Assembly: GCF_005747095.1 (NCBI RefSeq) | Contig: NZ_SWLG01000005.1 | Span: 248,001-312,000 of the forward strand | Source: Exobacillus caeni | GTDB taxonomy: Bacteria; Bacillota; Bacilli; Bacillales; Guptibacillaceae | Direction of reading: 5' to 3' | DNA length: 64,000 nucleotides | Part shown: in pieces, positions 34,502-42,295 of the stretch | How the letters are laid out: the number at the start of each line of letters is the position of its first letter | Position numbering within the stretch: the first letter of the stretch is position 1 | The notes under the pieces: generated by a model | The model's input: only the letters and a program-made list of their open reading frames with translations | What the model was told of the DNA's origin: nothing | Databases searched by the model: none | Position numbers and translations under genes: made by a program

Positions 34502-34748
34502 TTTCCCCCTCCTTTCTGTTATGCCTACAGTTTTTCCAAAATAGTCAATAGAATTCATTGAAATTACTCCTCATAAAAAAAACACTCAGCTCCGTGTTAT
34601 TTCTAAAAGATTTTTAAGAAAAATCACTCGAAATAGGACAAATATCATCCGAATGAGACGAAAGCTATAGAAATGAAAACAAAACGGTATGTTATACTAG
34701 CAAAAAGGTCCTTGTTTTAGCATATTGCCTGTAAAGGAGTGAGTCACT

Positions 34749-34916
34749 ATGAATACAACTGACTATTTATCGAAAGACGAAATAAAGAAAATCGAAGAGA
34801 TCGGATGTAAGATGGAGAAATGCAAATCATTCAAAGAAATGGAAGCTCACTACCAGGTTATTATGCAAATTATCGAACAGGCAAAAAATAATCAAGAAAA
34901 ATGCAGAGTTTATTAG
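34749..34916 (+). CDS. Small helical protein (55 aa)
   Basis: ATG at 34749 behind TAAAGGAG. Encodes MNTTDYLSKDEIKKIEEIGC, then KMEKCKSFKEMEAHYQVIMQ and a short polar tail. Charged helices with three Cys residues; size and helix pair recall small Spo0E-like or regulatory peptides, but the Spo0E SxxxD signature is not evident. A TATACT -10-like box lies near 34693. Unknown function. Confidence 0.55.
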   Translation: MNTTDYLSKDEIKKIEEIGCKMEKCKSFKEMEAHYQVIMQIIEQAKNNQEKCRVY

Positions 34917-35035
34917 AATCCAAAATAGAGCAATACAGGAGGCTGGCTTTCCTGAGCGGGAATTTTTCACCAAATCCCTCTTAGGAGCCAGCCTCCTCTG
35001 CTCAGAGCATCTATGCTTACTCCCTTATTCCATCA

Positions 35036-35220
35036 TTATTTGAGGTCATCAGATCCGTTATTTGTGATACCGGCCCTTCTTTTTTAAAATTATAGGGCAT
35101 CTGTGCTGTTATTTAGGGTTAAAACGTTTATTTGGATCCGATTTTGAGCAAATAGCTGAACATATGACCTCTTTTTTTTGAAAAGCAGTGTTTTTTCACA
35201 AATAGAGGATTCAATGACCT
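35036..35220. repeat. Cluster of four degenerate about 25-bp intergenic repeats
   Basis: Core CAAATAnCnGA...ATGACCT. Direct copies at 35146-35172 and 35196-35220; inverted copies at 35036-35067 (GAGGTCATCAGATCCGTTATTTG) and about 35095-35119 (weaker). Mixed orientation allows hairpins. Not coding. Confidence 0.6.
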
Positions 35221-35433
35221 ATAATTAATATCTCGGATCTCCAGGAGTTCACCAGTTGCCATGCTCTTCAATCTTGCTACTGAGTCTATCGGTATTCATG
35301 GATTTTCGCCACTTCCTCTTCCATCGACCTCTTTCAAAGCAGTATCTATTAACAAAATTTAAAACAATAATCTAAAGAGCCTGTTCGTTTGAAGAAGTTA
35401 TAGATTTTACTTTCCTAAGCTGACTATAGTGTT

Positions 35434-35461
35434 AACACCTAGATGAAATGCACATAAGCTA
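35434..35461 (+). promoter_or_regulatory. Candidate sigma-K promoter of the gerP cluster
   Basis: AACA (35434-35437), 15 bp, CATAAGCTA (35453-35461), matching CATAnnnTA. gerP is sigma-K dependent in B. subtilis. It lies about 33 bp before the first gerP gene. Confidence 0.6.
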
Positions 35462-35493
35462 AAATAGAACTAATGGAGCAAAGGATGTTCTTT

Positions 35494-35715
35494 ATGCCTG
35501 CTTTTGTCGGAGTAGTAAAAGTAAACAGCGTCGGTACATCCGGCGTACTTCATATCGGGGATGTATACATTGTAGCACCTTATAGCCTTACCAAAACTTT
35601 TTCTGGCGCTGGATCTTTCAATACCGGGGTCGGAATCACCAATAACAATGCCTACAGCATCACTACGACATATGATAAAGATGCGATTGATTCCAGTATT
35701 ATTGCCAACAACTGA
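35494..35715 (+). CDS. Spore germination protein, GerPA/GerPF family (first copy)
   Basis: 73 residues (MPAFVGVVKVNSVGTSGVLH...FSGAGSFNTG...). Inner-coat protein needed for nutrient germinants to pass the coat. The start at 35494 follows AAAGGATG. GerPA and GerPF are close homologues and I cannot tell which this is. It shares the upstream text GCAAAGGATGTTC with the second family member at 37121, suggesting duplication. The first gene of the cluster, separated from gerPC by a second promoter-like element, not by gerPB. Confidence 0.88.
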   Translation: MPAFVGVVKVNSVGTSGVLHIGDVYIVAPYSLTKTFSGAGSFNTGVGITNNNAYSITTTYDKDAIDSSIIANN

Positions 35716-35778
35716 CACCGTAGAAGCAACATTTCAATAAAAAAATAGGGTGCTGGTAATAAAAATGGATGATGGGCT

Positions 35779-35807
35779 AACACCTAGCTGCTTCTTTGCA
35801 TATACTG
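35779..35807 (+). promoter_or_regulatory. Second sigma-K-like element before gerPC
   Basis: AACA (35779-35782), 16 bp, CATATACTG (35799-35807). It shares TAACACCTAG with the promoter at 35434, as if the promoter region had been duplicated. ATG of gerPC follows at 35838. Confidence 0.5.
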
Positions 35808-35837
35808 TTGTATCTATTTCACGGGAGGTGGTGGCGT

Positions 35838-36467
35838 ATGTACCAATATGGAAACTACTTTTATTCGTTACAGCAGCTCCAGCAAGCAATCCACCAGCAA
35901 AATCAGCGGATTCAGCAGCTTGAAAATGTGATTGGCAGACTTCAACAAGAGCTAACAAACATCAAAGAAGAACCACGCACAAATATCGAGAGAGTGGAAT
36001 ATAAATTTGACCAATTGAAAATCGAACAGCTCGACGGAACACTAAACATAGGGTTAACACCTAACGGCAAAGCTGAAGCGATTGAAGAATTCTCCGTAAA
36101 TGGAAATTCCATAAATGGGGAGGGGGCAAATGCACCATACCCTGAAACAATTCATGCAGTGCAAAGAGGAGTTCAGGATTATTTGCAAAATGCCGTCTGG
36201 AAGGATATGCAAGAGATCGAACAAAGGCTAAATTACCCACTGGACCCACCCTATCGGCAGTTTATTATAGAAGATATTAAGAAACAGGTAGACCAGAGAA
36301 TCAACTATTATTTAAATGAAATGGGGAACAGGGTGCAAACAGATGATCCGTCTGACCTTGAGAATTCTGTGATTAAAAAAGTGAATAAAGATATCTATAA
36401 CACGATTGAAACCTTTATAAAAAATTTGCCGAAAGGAACGGATAATAATGAACTACCAGGTAATTAA
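35838..36467 (+). CDS. gerPC: Spore germination protein GerPC
   Basis: 209 residues. N-terminal coiled coil rich in Gln (SLQQLQQAIHQQNQRIQQLE), then KFDQLKIEQLDGTLNIGLTP and YPLDPPYRQFIIEDIKKQV as in GerPC. The start at 35838 follows GGGAGGTGGTGG. The 3' end overlaps gerPD by 20 bp. Coat-located, needed for germinant permeation. Confidence 0.9.
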   Translation: MYQYGNYFYSLQQLQQAIHQQNQRIQQLENVIGRLQQELTNIKEEPRTNIERVEYKFDQLKIEQLDGTLNIGLTPNGKAEAIEEFSVNGNSINGEGANAPYPETIHAVQRGVQDYLQNAVWKDMQEIEQRLNYPLDPPYRQFIIEDIKKQVDQRINYYLNEMGNRVQTDDPSDLENSVIKKVNKDIYNTIETFIKNLPKGTDNNELPGN

Positions 36468-36630
36468 CCGGGGGTTAAATGTTGGAGATGTAAGGATTAT
36501 TGCCATCGCTTCTTCTGCGATCTTTTTAGTAGGAGATGCCAACAATATCTCCTGTTCATCAATTTATGATACGCCACCAGAATCCTATATTGTTACCAGA
36601 CCGTTTGTGCCTTTTGCTCCTTCAGATTAA
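36448..36630 (+). CDS. gerPD: Spore germination protein GerPD
   Basis: 60 residues: MNYQVINRGLNVGDVRIIAI, SSAIFLVGDANNISCSSIYDTPPESY, the GerPD pattern (VINR.L.VGD..., DTPPES). It overlaps gerPC and is followed 18 bp later by gerPE, so translation is probably coupled. Confidence 0.9.
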   Translation: MNYQVINRGLNVGDVRIIAIASSAIFLVGDANNISCSSIYDTPPESYIVTRPFVPFAPSD

Positions 36631-36648
36631 GAAAGGGGAAAATCATCT

Positions 36649-37026
36649 TTGTATAACAGGTCTTCAGTTGTTCCCATAGTTAAAGTAAACGACACATCAA
36701 GTTCTTCCATTGTGCAAATTGGAGATAGTGTCAACCTTGCCCCCAGAGCGGATGTATTTGCGGTCCAGCGTGAACTCCCTATCTATTATGGAAGGGAAGC
36801 AGATGATTTGAGCCCATTTCCGATTTACACCCAGCCTATTCCTGAGCCAATTATTGATGAACCGATCAAAATTACGACATACCATGAAAATCCAATAATA
36901 CATGTTAGAAGTATAGGCGTAGTCGGAATCGGTGCATCTGGAATTTTGCATATCGGCTCAACGAGAAGCGTGAACTGTGAGGCAAGGGTGAAAAACATCA
37001 GGCAATTTTTAAAAGAACCAGAATAA
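36649..37026 (+). CDS. gerPE: Spore germination protein GerPE
   Basis: 125 residues. RSSVVPIVKVNDTSSSSIVQIGDS at the N-terminus and IHVRSIGVVGIGASGILHIG later, two copies of the IGD-type motif seen across GerP proteins. TTG start with AAAGGGGA SD. Length agrees with GerPE. Confidence 0.88.
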   Translation: MYNRSSVVPIVKVNDTSSSSIVQIGDSVNLAPRADVFAVQRELPIYYGREADDLSPFPIYTQPIPEPIIDEPIKITTYHENPIIHVRSIGVVGIGASGILHIGSTRSVNCEARVKNIRQFLKEPE

Positions 37027-37120
37027 GAGAGTCCTTTTTAAGATAGGAGTCAAAACCCGAACTATTACTAAACTGGCAACATACACTACATTATGAATAA
37101 GTCTGCAAAGGATGTTCACT

Positions 37121-37342
37121 ATGCCTTCAATAGTTGGTCCAGTTAAAATTAATACTGTAGGTGGCAGCGGAGTAGTAAACTTTGGGGACTCCTTTAACGT
37201 AACACCAAAAAGCACAACGAAAACCTTTGCGGGTTCCGGATCCTTTAATACAGGAGATTTTCATCAGGTAAACAACGCTATCAGTGGAACGAATACAGTA
37301 GATCCGGATTTAGCAGACGAAAATATCGCGGCAAACAACTAG
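37121..37342 (+). CDS. Spore germination protein, GerPA/GerPF family (second copy)
   Basis: 73 residues (MPSIVGPVKINTVGGSGVVN...FGDSFNVTPKSTTK...GSGSFNTGDF). The start at 37121 follows AAAGGATG; the longer frame from 37112 is less likely. Homologous to the gene at 35494. The GVVNFGDSF segment and the tail LADENIAANN resemble GerPF-type proteins; being followed by gerPB instead suggests GerPA. Not resolved from sequence alone. Confidence 0.88.
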   Translation: MPSIVGPVKINTVGGSGVVNFGDSFNVTPKSTTKTFAGSGSFNTGDFHQVNNAISGTNTVDPDLADENIAANN

Positions 37343-37355
37343 ACCGGGGGTGATT

Positions 37356-37574
37356 TTGATAAACCTCTTTGTTAATCAAAATATAGTCATCCACAGTTTA
37401 AAGATCGAAGGGATAACAAATTCATCCGTGTTACAGATCGGCAGTGCGGGAATCATCAAAACACTCTCTAACCTTTATAATACAGGGGGATACACAGAAC
37501 CGGCGCCTGAGATTGAACCCCCAGTTGCACCTCCAGAAATTTTTGTCCCGCTTACACCGCCTACACCAACATAA
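37356..37574 (+). CDS. gerPB: Spore germination protein GerPB
   Basis: 72 residues: INLFVNQNIVIHSLKIEGIT, NSSVLQIGSAG, KTLSNLYNTGGYTEPAPE, matching GerPB, with a Pro-rich tail. TTG at 37356 with GGGGGTGAT upstream; a GTG at 37350 is the alternative. It is last in the cluster, whereas in B. subtilis gerPB lies between gerPA and gerPC. Confidence 0.88.
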   Translation: MINLFVNQNIVIHSLKIEGITNSSVLQIGSAGIIKTLSNLYNTGGYTEPAPEIEPPVAPPEIFVPLTPPTPT

Positions 37575-37603
37575 ACAGAAAGACAACAATATATCCACAT
37601 TTA

Positions 37604-37637
37604 TAATCAAGAGCCTCCCTGGAAGGAGGCTCTTGAT
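37604..37637. terminator. Hairpin between the converging gerPB and PBP genes
   Basis: Stem AATCAAGAGCCTCC/GGAGGCTCTTGATT, about 14 bp, without a clear T-tract on either side. Position suggests transcript ends for both genes. Confidence 0.5.
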
Positions 37638-37648
37638 TGTATGAAGCG

Positions 37649-40150
37649 TTAATTTGTTTCGCTACTTTTTTCGGTTGTTCCGTTATCTTCGCTGCTTTGT
37701 GTCGAGGCATCAGGTTCTCCATCTTGACTGGAAGAAGAATCTTCCCCACTGTTTTCAGCGCTGTCGTCTGTACTTTGGTTATCTTCTTCGGTAGTTTCTT
37801 CTGTCGCTTGTTCATCATCTGTTGTCTGGTCACCTGTGTCCTGGCTTTCTTCATTGTTTTGCTCACTATCTTGACTGTCAGTTGCTTGTTTTTCTTCTTC
37901 TTCCTTACTTTTTTTATCTTCTTTTTTATCCTTTTTTTTCTGCTCTTTCTTTTTGTCCTTCTCTTCTTCTTTCTTTTTCTTATCTACATTTTTATCCTCT
38001 TTTTGTTTTTCTTTGTCTTTATCAGACGAGCTGTTTTCTTTTTTATGATCTTCTTTATTCTGTTCTTGCTTTTCTTTTTTTACTTCATTCTTAGCAGAAG
38101 ATTCCTTTACAGGTTTTTTCTCTGGTTCCGTACCCTTAACAAATAGTTCTGTTGTGATTTTATCTTCCGGTGTGTTTTTATTTGCTTCCAATCCGCTTTC
38201 TTCATCGATTTTCAATTCTACAACTGAAGAAGGCTTTTTGAAATCAGGCGTTTCTTTTCCTTTTGACACTTCAGAAACAACGTGTTTAAAGATTAGTTTT
38301 GCGATATCGTCGTCTTCTTTCTTTATATAACTATCTTTTGTGGTTTTGTCATAGCCTGTCCATACTGCTGCGGTATAGCGTGTCGTGTATCCTGAGAACC
38401 AGGCATCAGAGTCTCCTTCATCATGAATATTCTCTGGCAGGCCTGTCGTTCCGGTTTTACCAGCGAGAGGAAGTCCGGAAATATTGGCCATTTTTCCGGT
38501 ACCTTCGTTAACTACCGTTTTTAGCATGTCTGTTATCATATAAGCAGTATAATCGCTCATAGCCTGTTCTGACTTTGGCTTGAATGACTTCTCTTTTCCA
38601 TCTGCAAAAACAACTTTTCTTACAGTATGCGGTTCGTTATAAACCCCTTCATTTCCGAAAGCTGCATAAGCTCCCGCTAGCTGAAGCGGAGAAATCCCAT
38701 TTTTGAAGCCTCCGATGGCATGTGCAGGATATGCATTTTCAAGATTTATTCCAAGCTTAGCCGCAAAGTTCTTCGCATCCTTGGAGCCGACTTCCTGGAA
38801 CGCTTTAATCGCAGGTATATTATATGACCATTGTAGTGCTGTTCTTATCGAAACTTCATCATGGAACTTATCATCCCAGTTTTTAAACGTTTTACCGTTC
38901 GCCTCAATTTCTTCATCTTTAATTTGTTTATACGTTGACCATTTTAACTTTTCGATCGCAGGTCCATATGCCAAGATCGGCTTAGCAGTAGAACCGGGCT
39001 GCCGTTTTAATTGTGTTGCATAGTTAAAGCCCTTTTTAATATCTTCATCTGCCGGATTTCTGTTTCCGCCGATCGCTCGAATTTCGCCTGTTTGTGTGTC
39101 AAGAAGCACGATTCCTGCTTTAAACTTTTTGTCCGGATAAGAAATATATTCATCTGTTGAAAGCACCTTATCGGTAAATTGCTGTGCTTTCGGATCAAGT
39201 GTCGTGTAAATCTTTAACCCCGATGAATACAGGTCTGACTCGGAAATGCCTTTTTCTTCAAGCTCATCTACTACCTGTTCAATAAATCCGTCATATGTAA
39301 CGTTCCTTTTTTTAGGGTGCAGTAAATCTTTAACAGGAATCGATTGGGCTTCTTCTTTTTCCTTTTGAGTAATAAAGCCGTGCTTGGCCATTAGTGAAAT
39401 AACGGTATCTCTTCGTTCTTTAGCAAGTTCAGGATGATTGAATGGATTATAGCCGCTTGGCCGTTGAGGCAATCCTGCTAGCAGTGCAGCTTCACTGACG
39501 TTTAGTTCTTCTACAGATTTCCCGAAGTATACTTCAGCAGCTGTAGCAACACCGTATGCTCCTTCCCCAAAATAAATCTTGTTCAAGTACATTTCCAGTA
39601 TTTCTTTTTTGGAATATTCATTTTCCATTTTGATAGCCAGGTACGCTTCCTGTACTTTTCTTTTGATCGATTTTTCTGGAGTCAAAAAAGATTTCTTAAC
39701 GAGCTGCTGGGTGATGGTGCTTGCTCCTTCAGCGCCAAAACCATCCGTTACGTTGGCGAGGACTGCGCCGCCGATCCGCTTGATGTCGATTCCTTCATGC
39801 TCCCAGAACCTGACATCCTCTACAGCTATAAAAGCGTTTTGAACACCCTCTGGTATTTTGTCTATCGGAGCAATTTTCCGATATTCCTTTCCCGCCACAT
39901 CCGTTATTTTTTTATTGTTCATATCGTAGATGGTGGATGATTGAGGATATTTTAAAAGTTCGGGATTTAACTCTGGCGCCTCATTTATATATGCCATTCC
40001 TGTATATCCGCCCACTCCAAGTGTTAGAGTACCAATTAAAATAAGTGCTATAAGCGTGCGTAAAAACATTTTCTTAAAGGCGCTTCTTCCCTTACCGTTT
40101 TGTTGTTTTTGTTCCCGATATTTTTTACGAGAGAGAAAACGGCTTCCCAT
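37649..40150 (-). CDS. Class A penicillin-binding protein (transglycosylase/transpeptidase)
   Basis: 833 residues. Cytoplasmic basic N-terminus, one anchor helix (28-50), GT51 transglycosylase with Glu111 (EDVRFWEHEG) and TITQQL, then a transpeptidase with Ser387-x-x-Lys390 (PGSTAK), Ser442-Tyr-Asn444 and KTGTT. The C-terminal 170 residues are low-complexity: Lys/Glu-rich then Asp/Ser/Gln/Thr-rich. B. subtilis PonA (PBP1) also has a disordered tail, so this is probably the main bifunctional PBP, though recU is not adjacent. SD AAGGAGG before the ATG. Confidence 0.92.
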   Translation of the reverse strand: MGSRFLSRKKYREQKQQNGKGRSAFKKMFLRTLIALILIGTLTLGVGGYTGMAYINEAPELNPELLKYPQSSTIYDMNNKKITDVAGKEYRKIAPIDKIPEGVQNAFIAVEDVRFWEHEGIDIKRIGGAVLANVTDGFGAEGASTITQQLVKKSFLTPEKSIKRKVQEAYLAIKMENEYSKKEILEMYLNKIYFGEGAYGVATAAEVYFGKSVEELNVSEAALLAGLPQRPSGYNPFNHPELAKERRDTVISLMAKHGFITQKEKEEAQSIPVKDLLHPKKRNVTYDGFIEQVVDELEEKGISESDLYSSGLKIYTTLDPKAQQFTDKVLSTDEYISYPDKKFKAGIVLLDTQTGEIRAIGGNRNPADEDIKKGFNYATQLKRQPGSTAKPILAYGPAIEKLKWSTYKQIKDEEIEANGKTFKNWDDKFHDEVSIRTALQWSYNIPAIKAFQEVGSKDAKNFAAKLGINLENAYPAHAIGGFKNGISPLQLAGAYAAFGNEGVYNEPHTVRKVVFADGKEKSFKPKSEQAMSDYTAYMITDMLKTVVNEGTGKMANISGLPLAGKTGTTGLPENIHDEGDSDAWFSGYTTRYTAAVWTGYDKTTKDSYIKKEDDDIAKLIFKHVVSEVSKGKETPDFKKPSSVVELKIDEESGLEANKNTPEDKITTELFVKGTEPEKKPVKESSAKNEVKKEKQEQNKEDHKKENSSSDKDKEKQKEDKNVDKKKKEEEKDKKKEQKKKDKKEDKKSKEEEEKQATDSQDSEQNNEESQDTGDQTTDDEQATEETTEEDNQSTDDSAENSGEDSSSSQDGEPDASTQSSEDNGTTEKSSETN

Positions 40151-40258
40151 TTGGATTCCTCCTTATCTTCTTCGTTCATAAAGAAGGAATACCCAAATGT
40201 TTTAACATCAAAACATAAACGATAAGGCTTTGGCTTAAAGTAATGGAAATAGCAGTAT

Positions 40259-40630
40259 CTAAGAAAAAATCACTCTCCAAAGCAGGCATATTAATAGAAA
40301 CCAGATTAAGAAAATAAAGAGCAGGCCAGCAAGTTTTTGTTGTTTGGAGGGTGCGATCGTTTTTGCTTTTTGTTTATTTTCTACGATCACCTTTTGCGGA
40401 ATCAGCTTAAGTGTGAGATAGATTCCAACCGGAAGAAGAATAACATCATCAAGAAAGCCCAGTACAGGAATGAAATCTGGAATAAGATCAATCGGACTTA
40501 TCGCATATAATACCACCAATCCGCCTATTACCTTTGCATACCAGGGAGTACGCGAATCCTTTAGAGATATCGCGATCGCACTGATCATTATTTTTAAATC
40601 TTTTGCCCACTGCTTAAGTTTGTCCAGCAT
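40259..40630 (-). CDS. YkvA-family membrane protein (DUF1232)
   Basis: 123 residues. The DUF1232 hallmark is present: TPWYAKVIGGLVVLYAISPIDLIPDFIPVLGFLDDVILL, followed by one more C-terminal helix (LAGLLFIFLIWFLLICLLW). Function unknown; widespread membrane protein. SD GAGGGGAA upstream. Confidence 0.88.
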   Translation of the reverse strand: MLDKLKQWAKDLKIMISAIAISLKDSRTPWYAKVIGGLVVLYAISPIDLIPDFIPVLGFLDDVILLPVGIYLTLKLIPQKVIVENKQKAKTIAPSKQQKLAGLLFIFLIWFLLICLLWRVIFS

Positions 40631-40689
40631 TATTTTCCCCTCTTTTGTTTGTTGGAATAAGCTGCCTTGAGCATATCATAATCATACTC

Positions 40690-40727
40690 AAACAAAAATA
40701 AAACGGCTGCACGCATGGCAACCGTCA
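40690..40727 (-). terminator. Terminator of the nucleotidyltransferase gene
   Basis: Minus-strand stem ACGGTTGC/GCAGCCGT with an ATTTTTG-rich T-tract. Confidence 0.75.
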
Positions 40728-40740
40728 GCTCTCTGTAGTA

Positions 40741-41448
40741 TTAGAAAAAGACGCTATTTGAAAACCCGTTGAATAAACGACCTCCAAATGGCTTTAGTTC
40801 ATTGTCTACAAGTTCTATGAGCTTTTTCTTATCCTTTTGTTCAAAGAAAGCAGTTAAACTTTGCTCCAGTCTCAGTGCCGCCTGTTCATCCGCCTCTTTC
40901 AGGGATCGGAAAATCCATTTTCCTTCTCCCATCCACTTCTGTTTCGTACGCAGCATAAATTCCGGAATTTTTCTGGATAGAGTGCAAACGGTAAACAAAT
41001 TCTCAGAATCGTTTTCGGACCCTTCGAGATCTTCCACTAAATCGGTTAACAGGTACCTTTCCTGGTCAATTTCGTCTTTGGACCATGGCATCGGCCCTTT
41101 CTTTAATCGTTCCATCGCGTCCTTCTTTAAAGCGGCACCTCTTGTATTTTCCCTTAAAAACACTCCATCAGAACACATGCGGATAAAGAGAGGGATTCCT
41201 GCTCTCCGTTCCATCTCCATTACAAACTCTGGCGAATCCCAGTTATGGAAAAAAACTTCGACCGGCCATCCAAATGCTTTATATGAAGCACGGTACTCTC
41301 TTTCATCTTCTTTGATAACGATGATATCAAGGTCTGACTTATTCGTTGCGCCACCCCTCACAACACTTCCTGCCAGGATGGCAACATCACAGTCAGGAAA
41401 ATACTCTTTGATGAATAAACTGGCAGCTTCCTTAGGTTTAAGTGTCAT
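40741..41448 (-). CDS. Nucleotidyltransferase-domain protein
   Basis: 235 residues. Pol-beta-type NTase core at the N-terminus: GSVVRGGATNKSDLDIIV with the GS motif (27-28) and catalytic Asp39/Asp41. The remaining 150 residues are helical (MERLKKGPMPWSKDEIDQERYLLTDLVED). Similar proteins are annotated as nucleotidyltransferase-like; the acceptor (antibiotic, tRNA, protein) is unknown. No HEPN or antitoxin partner next to it. Confidence 0.8.
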   Translation of the reverse strand: MTLKPKEAASLFIKEYFPDCDVAILAGSVVRGGATNKSDLDIIVIKEDEREYRASYKAFGWPVEVFFHNWDSPEFVMEMERRAGIPLFIRMCSDGVFLRENTRGAALKKDAMERLKKGPMPWSKDEIDQERYLLTDLVEDLEGSENDSENLFTVCTLSRKIPEFMLRTKQKWMGEGKWIFRSLKEADEQAALRLEQSLTAFFEQKDKKKLIELVDNELKPFGGRLFNGFSNSVFF

Positions 41449-41596
41449 AATCGTTGCTTCTCCCCTTCATCTAAAGCAAGGGGCTAACCCAAGAAAGATT
41501 GGTTCTCTTTCTCACTGTTCTGCAGAATCCTGCTAGCAATAAGAAAAGATATCCTGATCTTCTTATTAGTCAGCCCTATATGCCTTTCAATCTAAC

Positions 41597-41890
41597 TTAC
41601 CACCAGCCACCCGGCCCGTATCCATAGCCGCCGTAGCCTCCATATCCATACGGGCCACCGCCGTAGCCTCCGTAGCCTCCGTAACCACCGTAGCCTCCGT
41701 ATGGGCCATACCCGTATCCTCCATATCCCGGATACAACAATCCGCCTAATAGGCTTCCGCCAATCAGACCTCCTGCAAGACCGCCAGCAAAGCCTCCTAA
41801 TAAGGGGTAACCGAATTGCCGCTGCTCATGTCCTGCCATTGCTGGAATATATGGAGATCCATAATAATGATTTAAGTTATGGTGCTGCAT
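41597..41890 (-). CDS. Gly/Tyr-rich repeat protein, possible spore coat component
   Basis: About 97 residues. The start at 41890 follows AAAGGAGG. N-terminal MQHHNLNHYYGSPYIPAM, then a Gly-rich helix (GGFAGGLAGGLIGGSLLGGLL) and 8-9 GGYG/GPYG repeats up to the end (PGGWW). Composition is like small coat or adhesive Gly-Tyr proteins in Bacillus; I infer an envelope or coat role. Encoded by an imperfect DNA tandem repeat (41628-41722). Confidence 0.65.
   Translation of the reverse strand: MQHHNLNHYYGSPYIPAMAGHEQRQFGYPLLGGFAGGLAGGLIGGSLLGGLLYPGYGGYGYGPYGGYGGYGGYGGYGGGPYGYGGYGGYGYGPGGWW
41628..41722. repeat. Imperfect 9/12-bp tandem repeat encoding GGYG units
   Basis: Repeats of CCGTAGCCTC/CCGTAACCAC on the plus strand, in frame with the GGY units. 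Copy number may vary by slippage. Confidence 0.7.
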
Positions 41891-42295
41891 GGTTTTCCTC
41901 CTTTTATAGTCATTCATCTAAATGCCTACAATACAGGTTATGGCAGGACACTCGTCCTGGTAAGGGACATTCGCGGAGATTTAGGCAGAAAGAAAACTCG
42001 GCATACGTTTAGGAAATAAAGGGGTGTTATTACGTTCAGGCTTTTTAACAACGCCGTTCATTTTCCACTGCGAAAGAAGACATCCTTCCTATATATATAA
42101 AAGCCCCTTCGACTGAAGAAGGGGCCAGATATAATATAAAAAAGAAGAGGCTGTACAGTGGGACAAAGTACAGCCAATTAAAGGGGGTCACATATTAAAC
42201 GAAGTTTTTTTCTTAATAGTTTCACCTTTTGATAAAAAAGATCCAATGTAACCAAACCACAATATTCCTGTAATCTTTGTTACATTGAAGAAAGC
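41891..42295. other. 405-bp intergenic region with two minus-strand terminators
   Basis: Holds no supported gene. Two hairpins serve the CNNM/CorC gene (42101-42127 and 42136-42174). The part between 41925 and 42090 shows nothing I recognise apart from being the promoter region of the Gly-rich gene. Confidence 0.55.
42136..42174 (-). terminator. Terminator downstream of the CNNM/CorC gene
   Basis: Minus-strand stem GGCTGTAC/GTACAGCC followed by TCTTCTTTTTT. A second hairpin (GCCCCTTC/GAAGGGGC, then TTTTA) sits at 42101-42127. Confidence 0.75.

Larger units (their letters stand above)
34917..35493. other. 577-bp intergenic region with hairpin and repeats before the gerP cluster
   Basis: Contains a long hairpin (GGAGGCTGGCT/AGCCAGCCTCC, about 34938-34996), four degenerate copies of an about 25-bp motif (separate entry), and near its end the candidate sigma-K promoter of gerP. 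No coding frame is supported. Confidence 0.6.

Noticed and set aside
37637-38146. Long plus-strand frame full of Phe/Leu
   Set aside because: It is the antisense of the Lys/Glu-rich tail of the class A PBP; A/G-rich codons give hydrophobic antisense frames. No SD.
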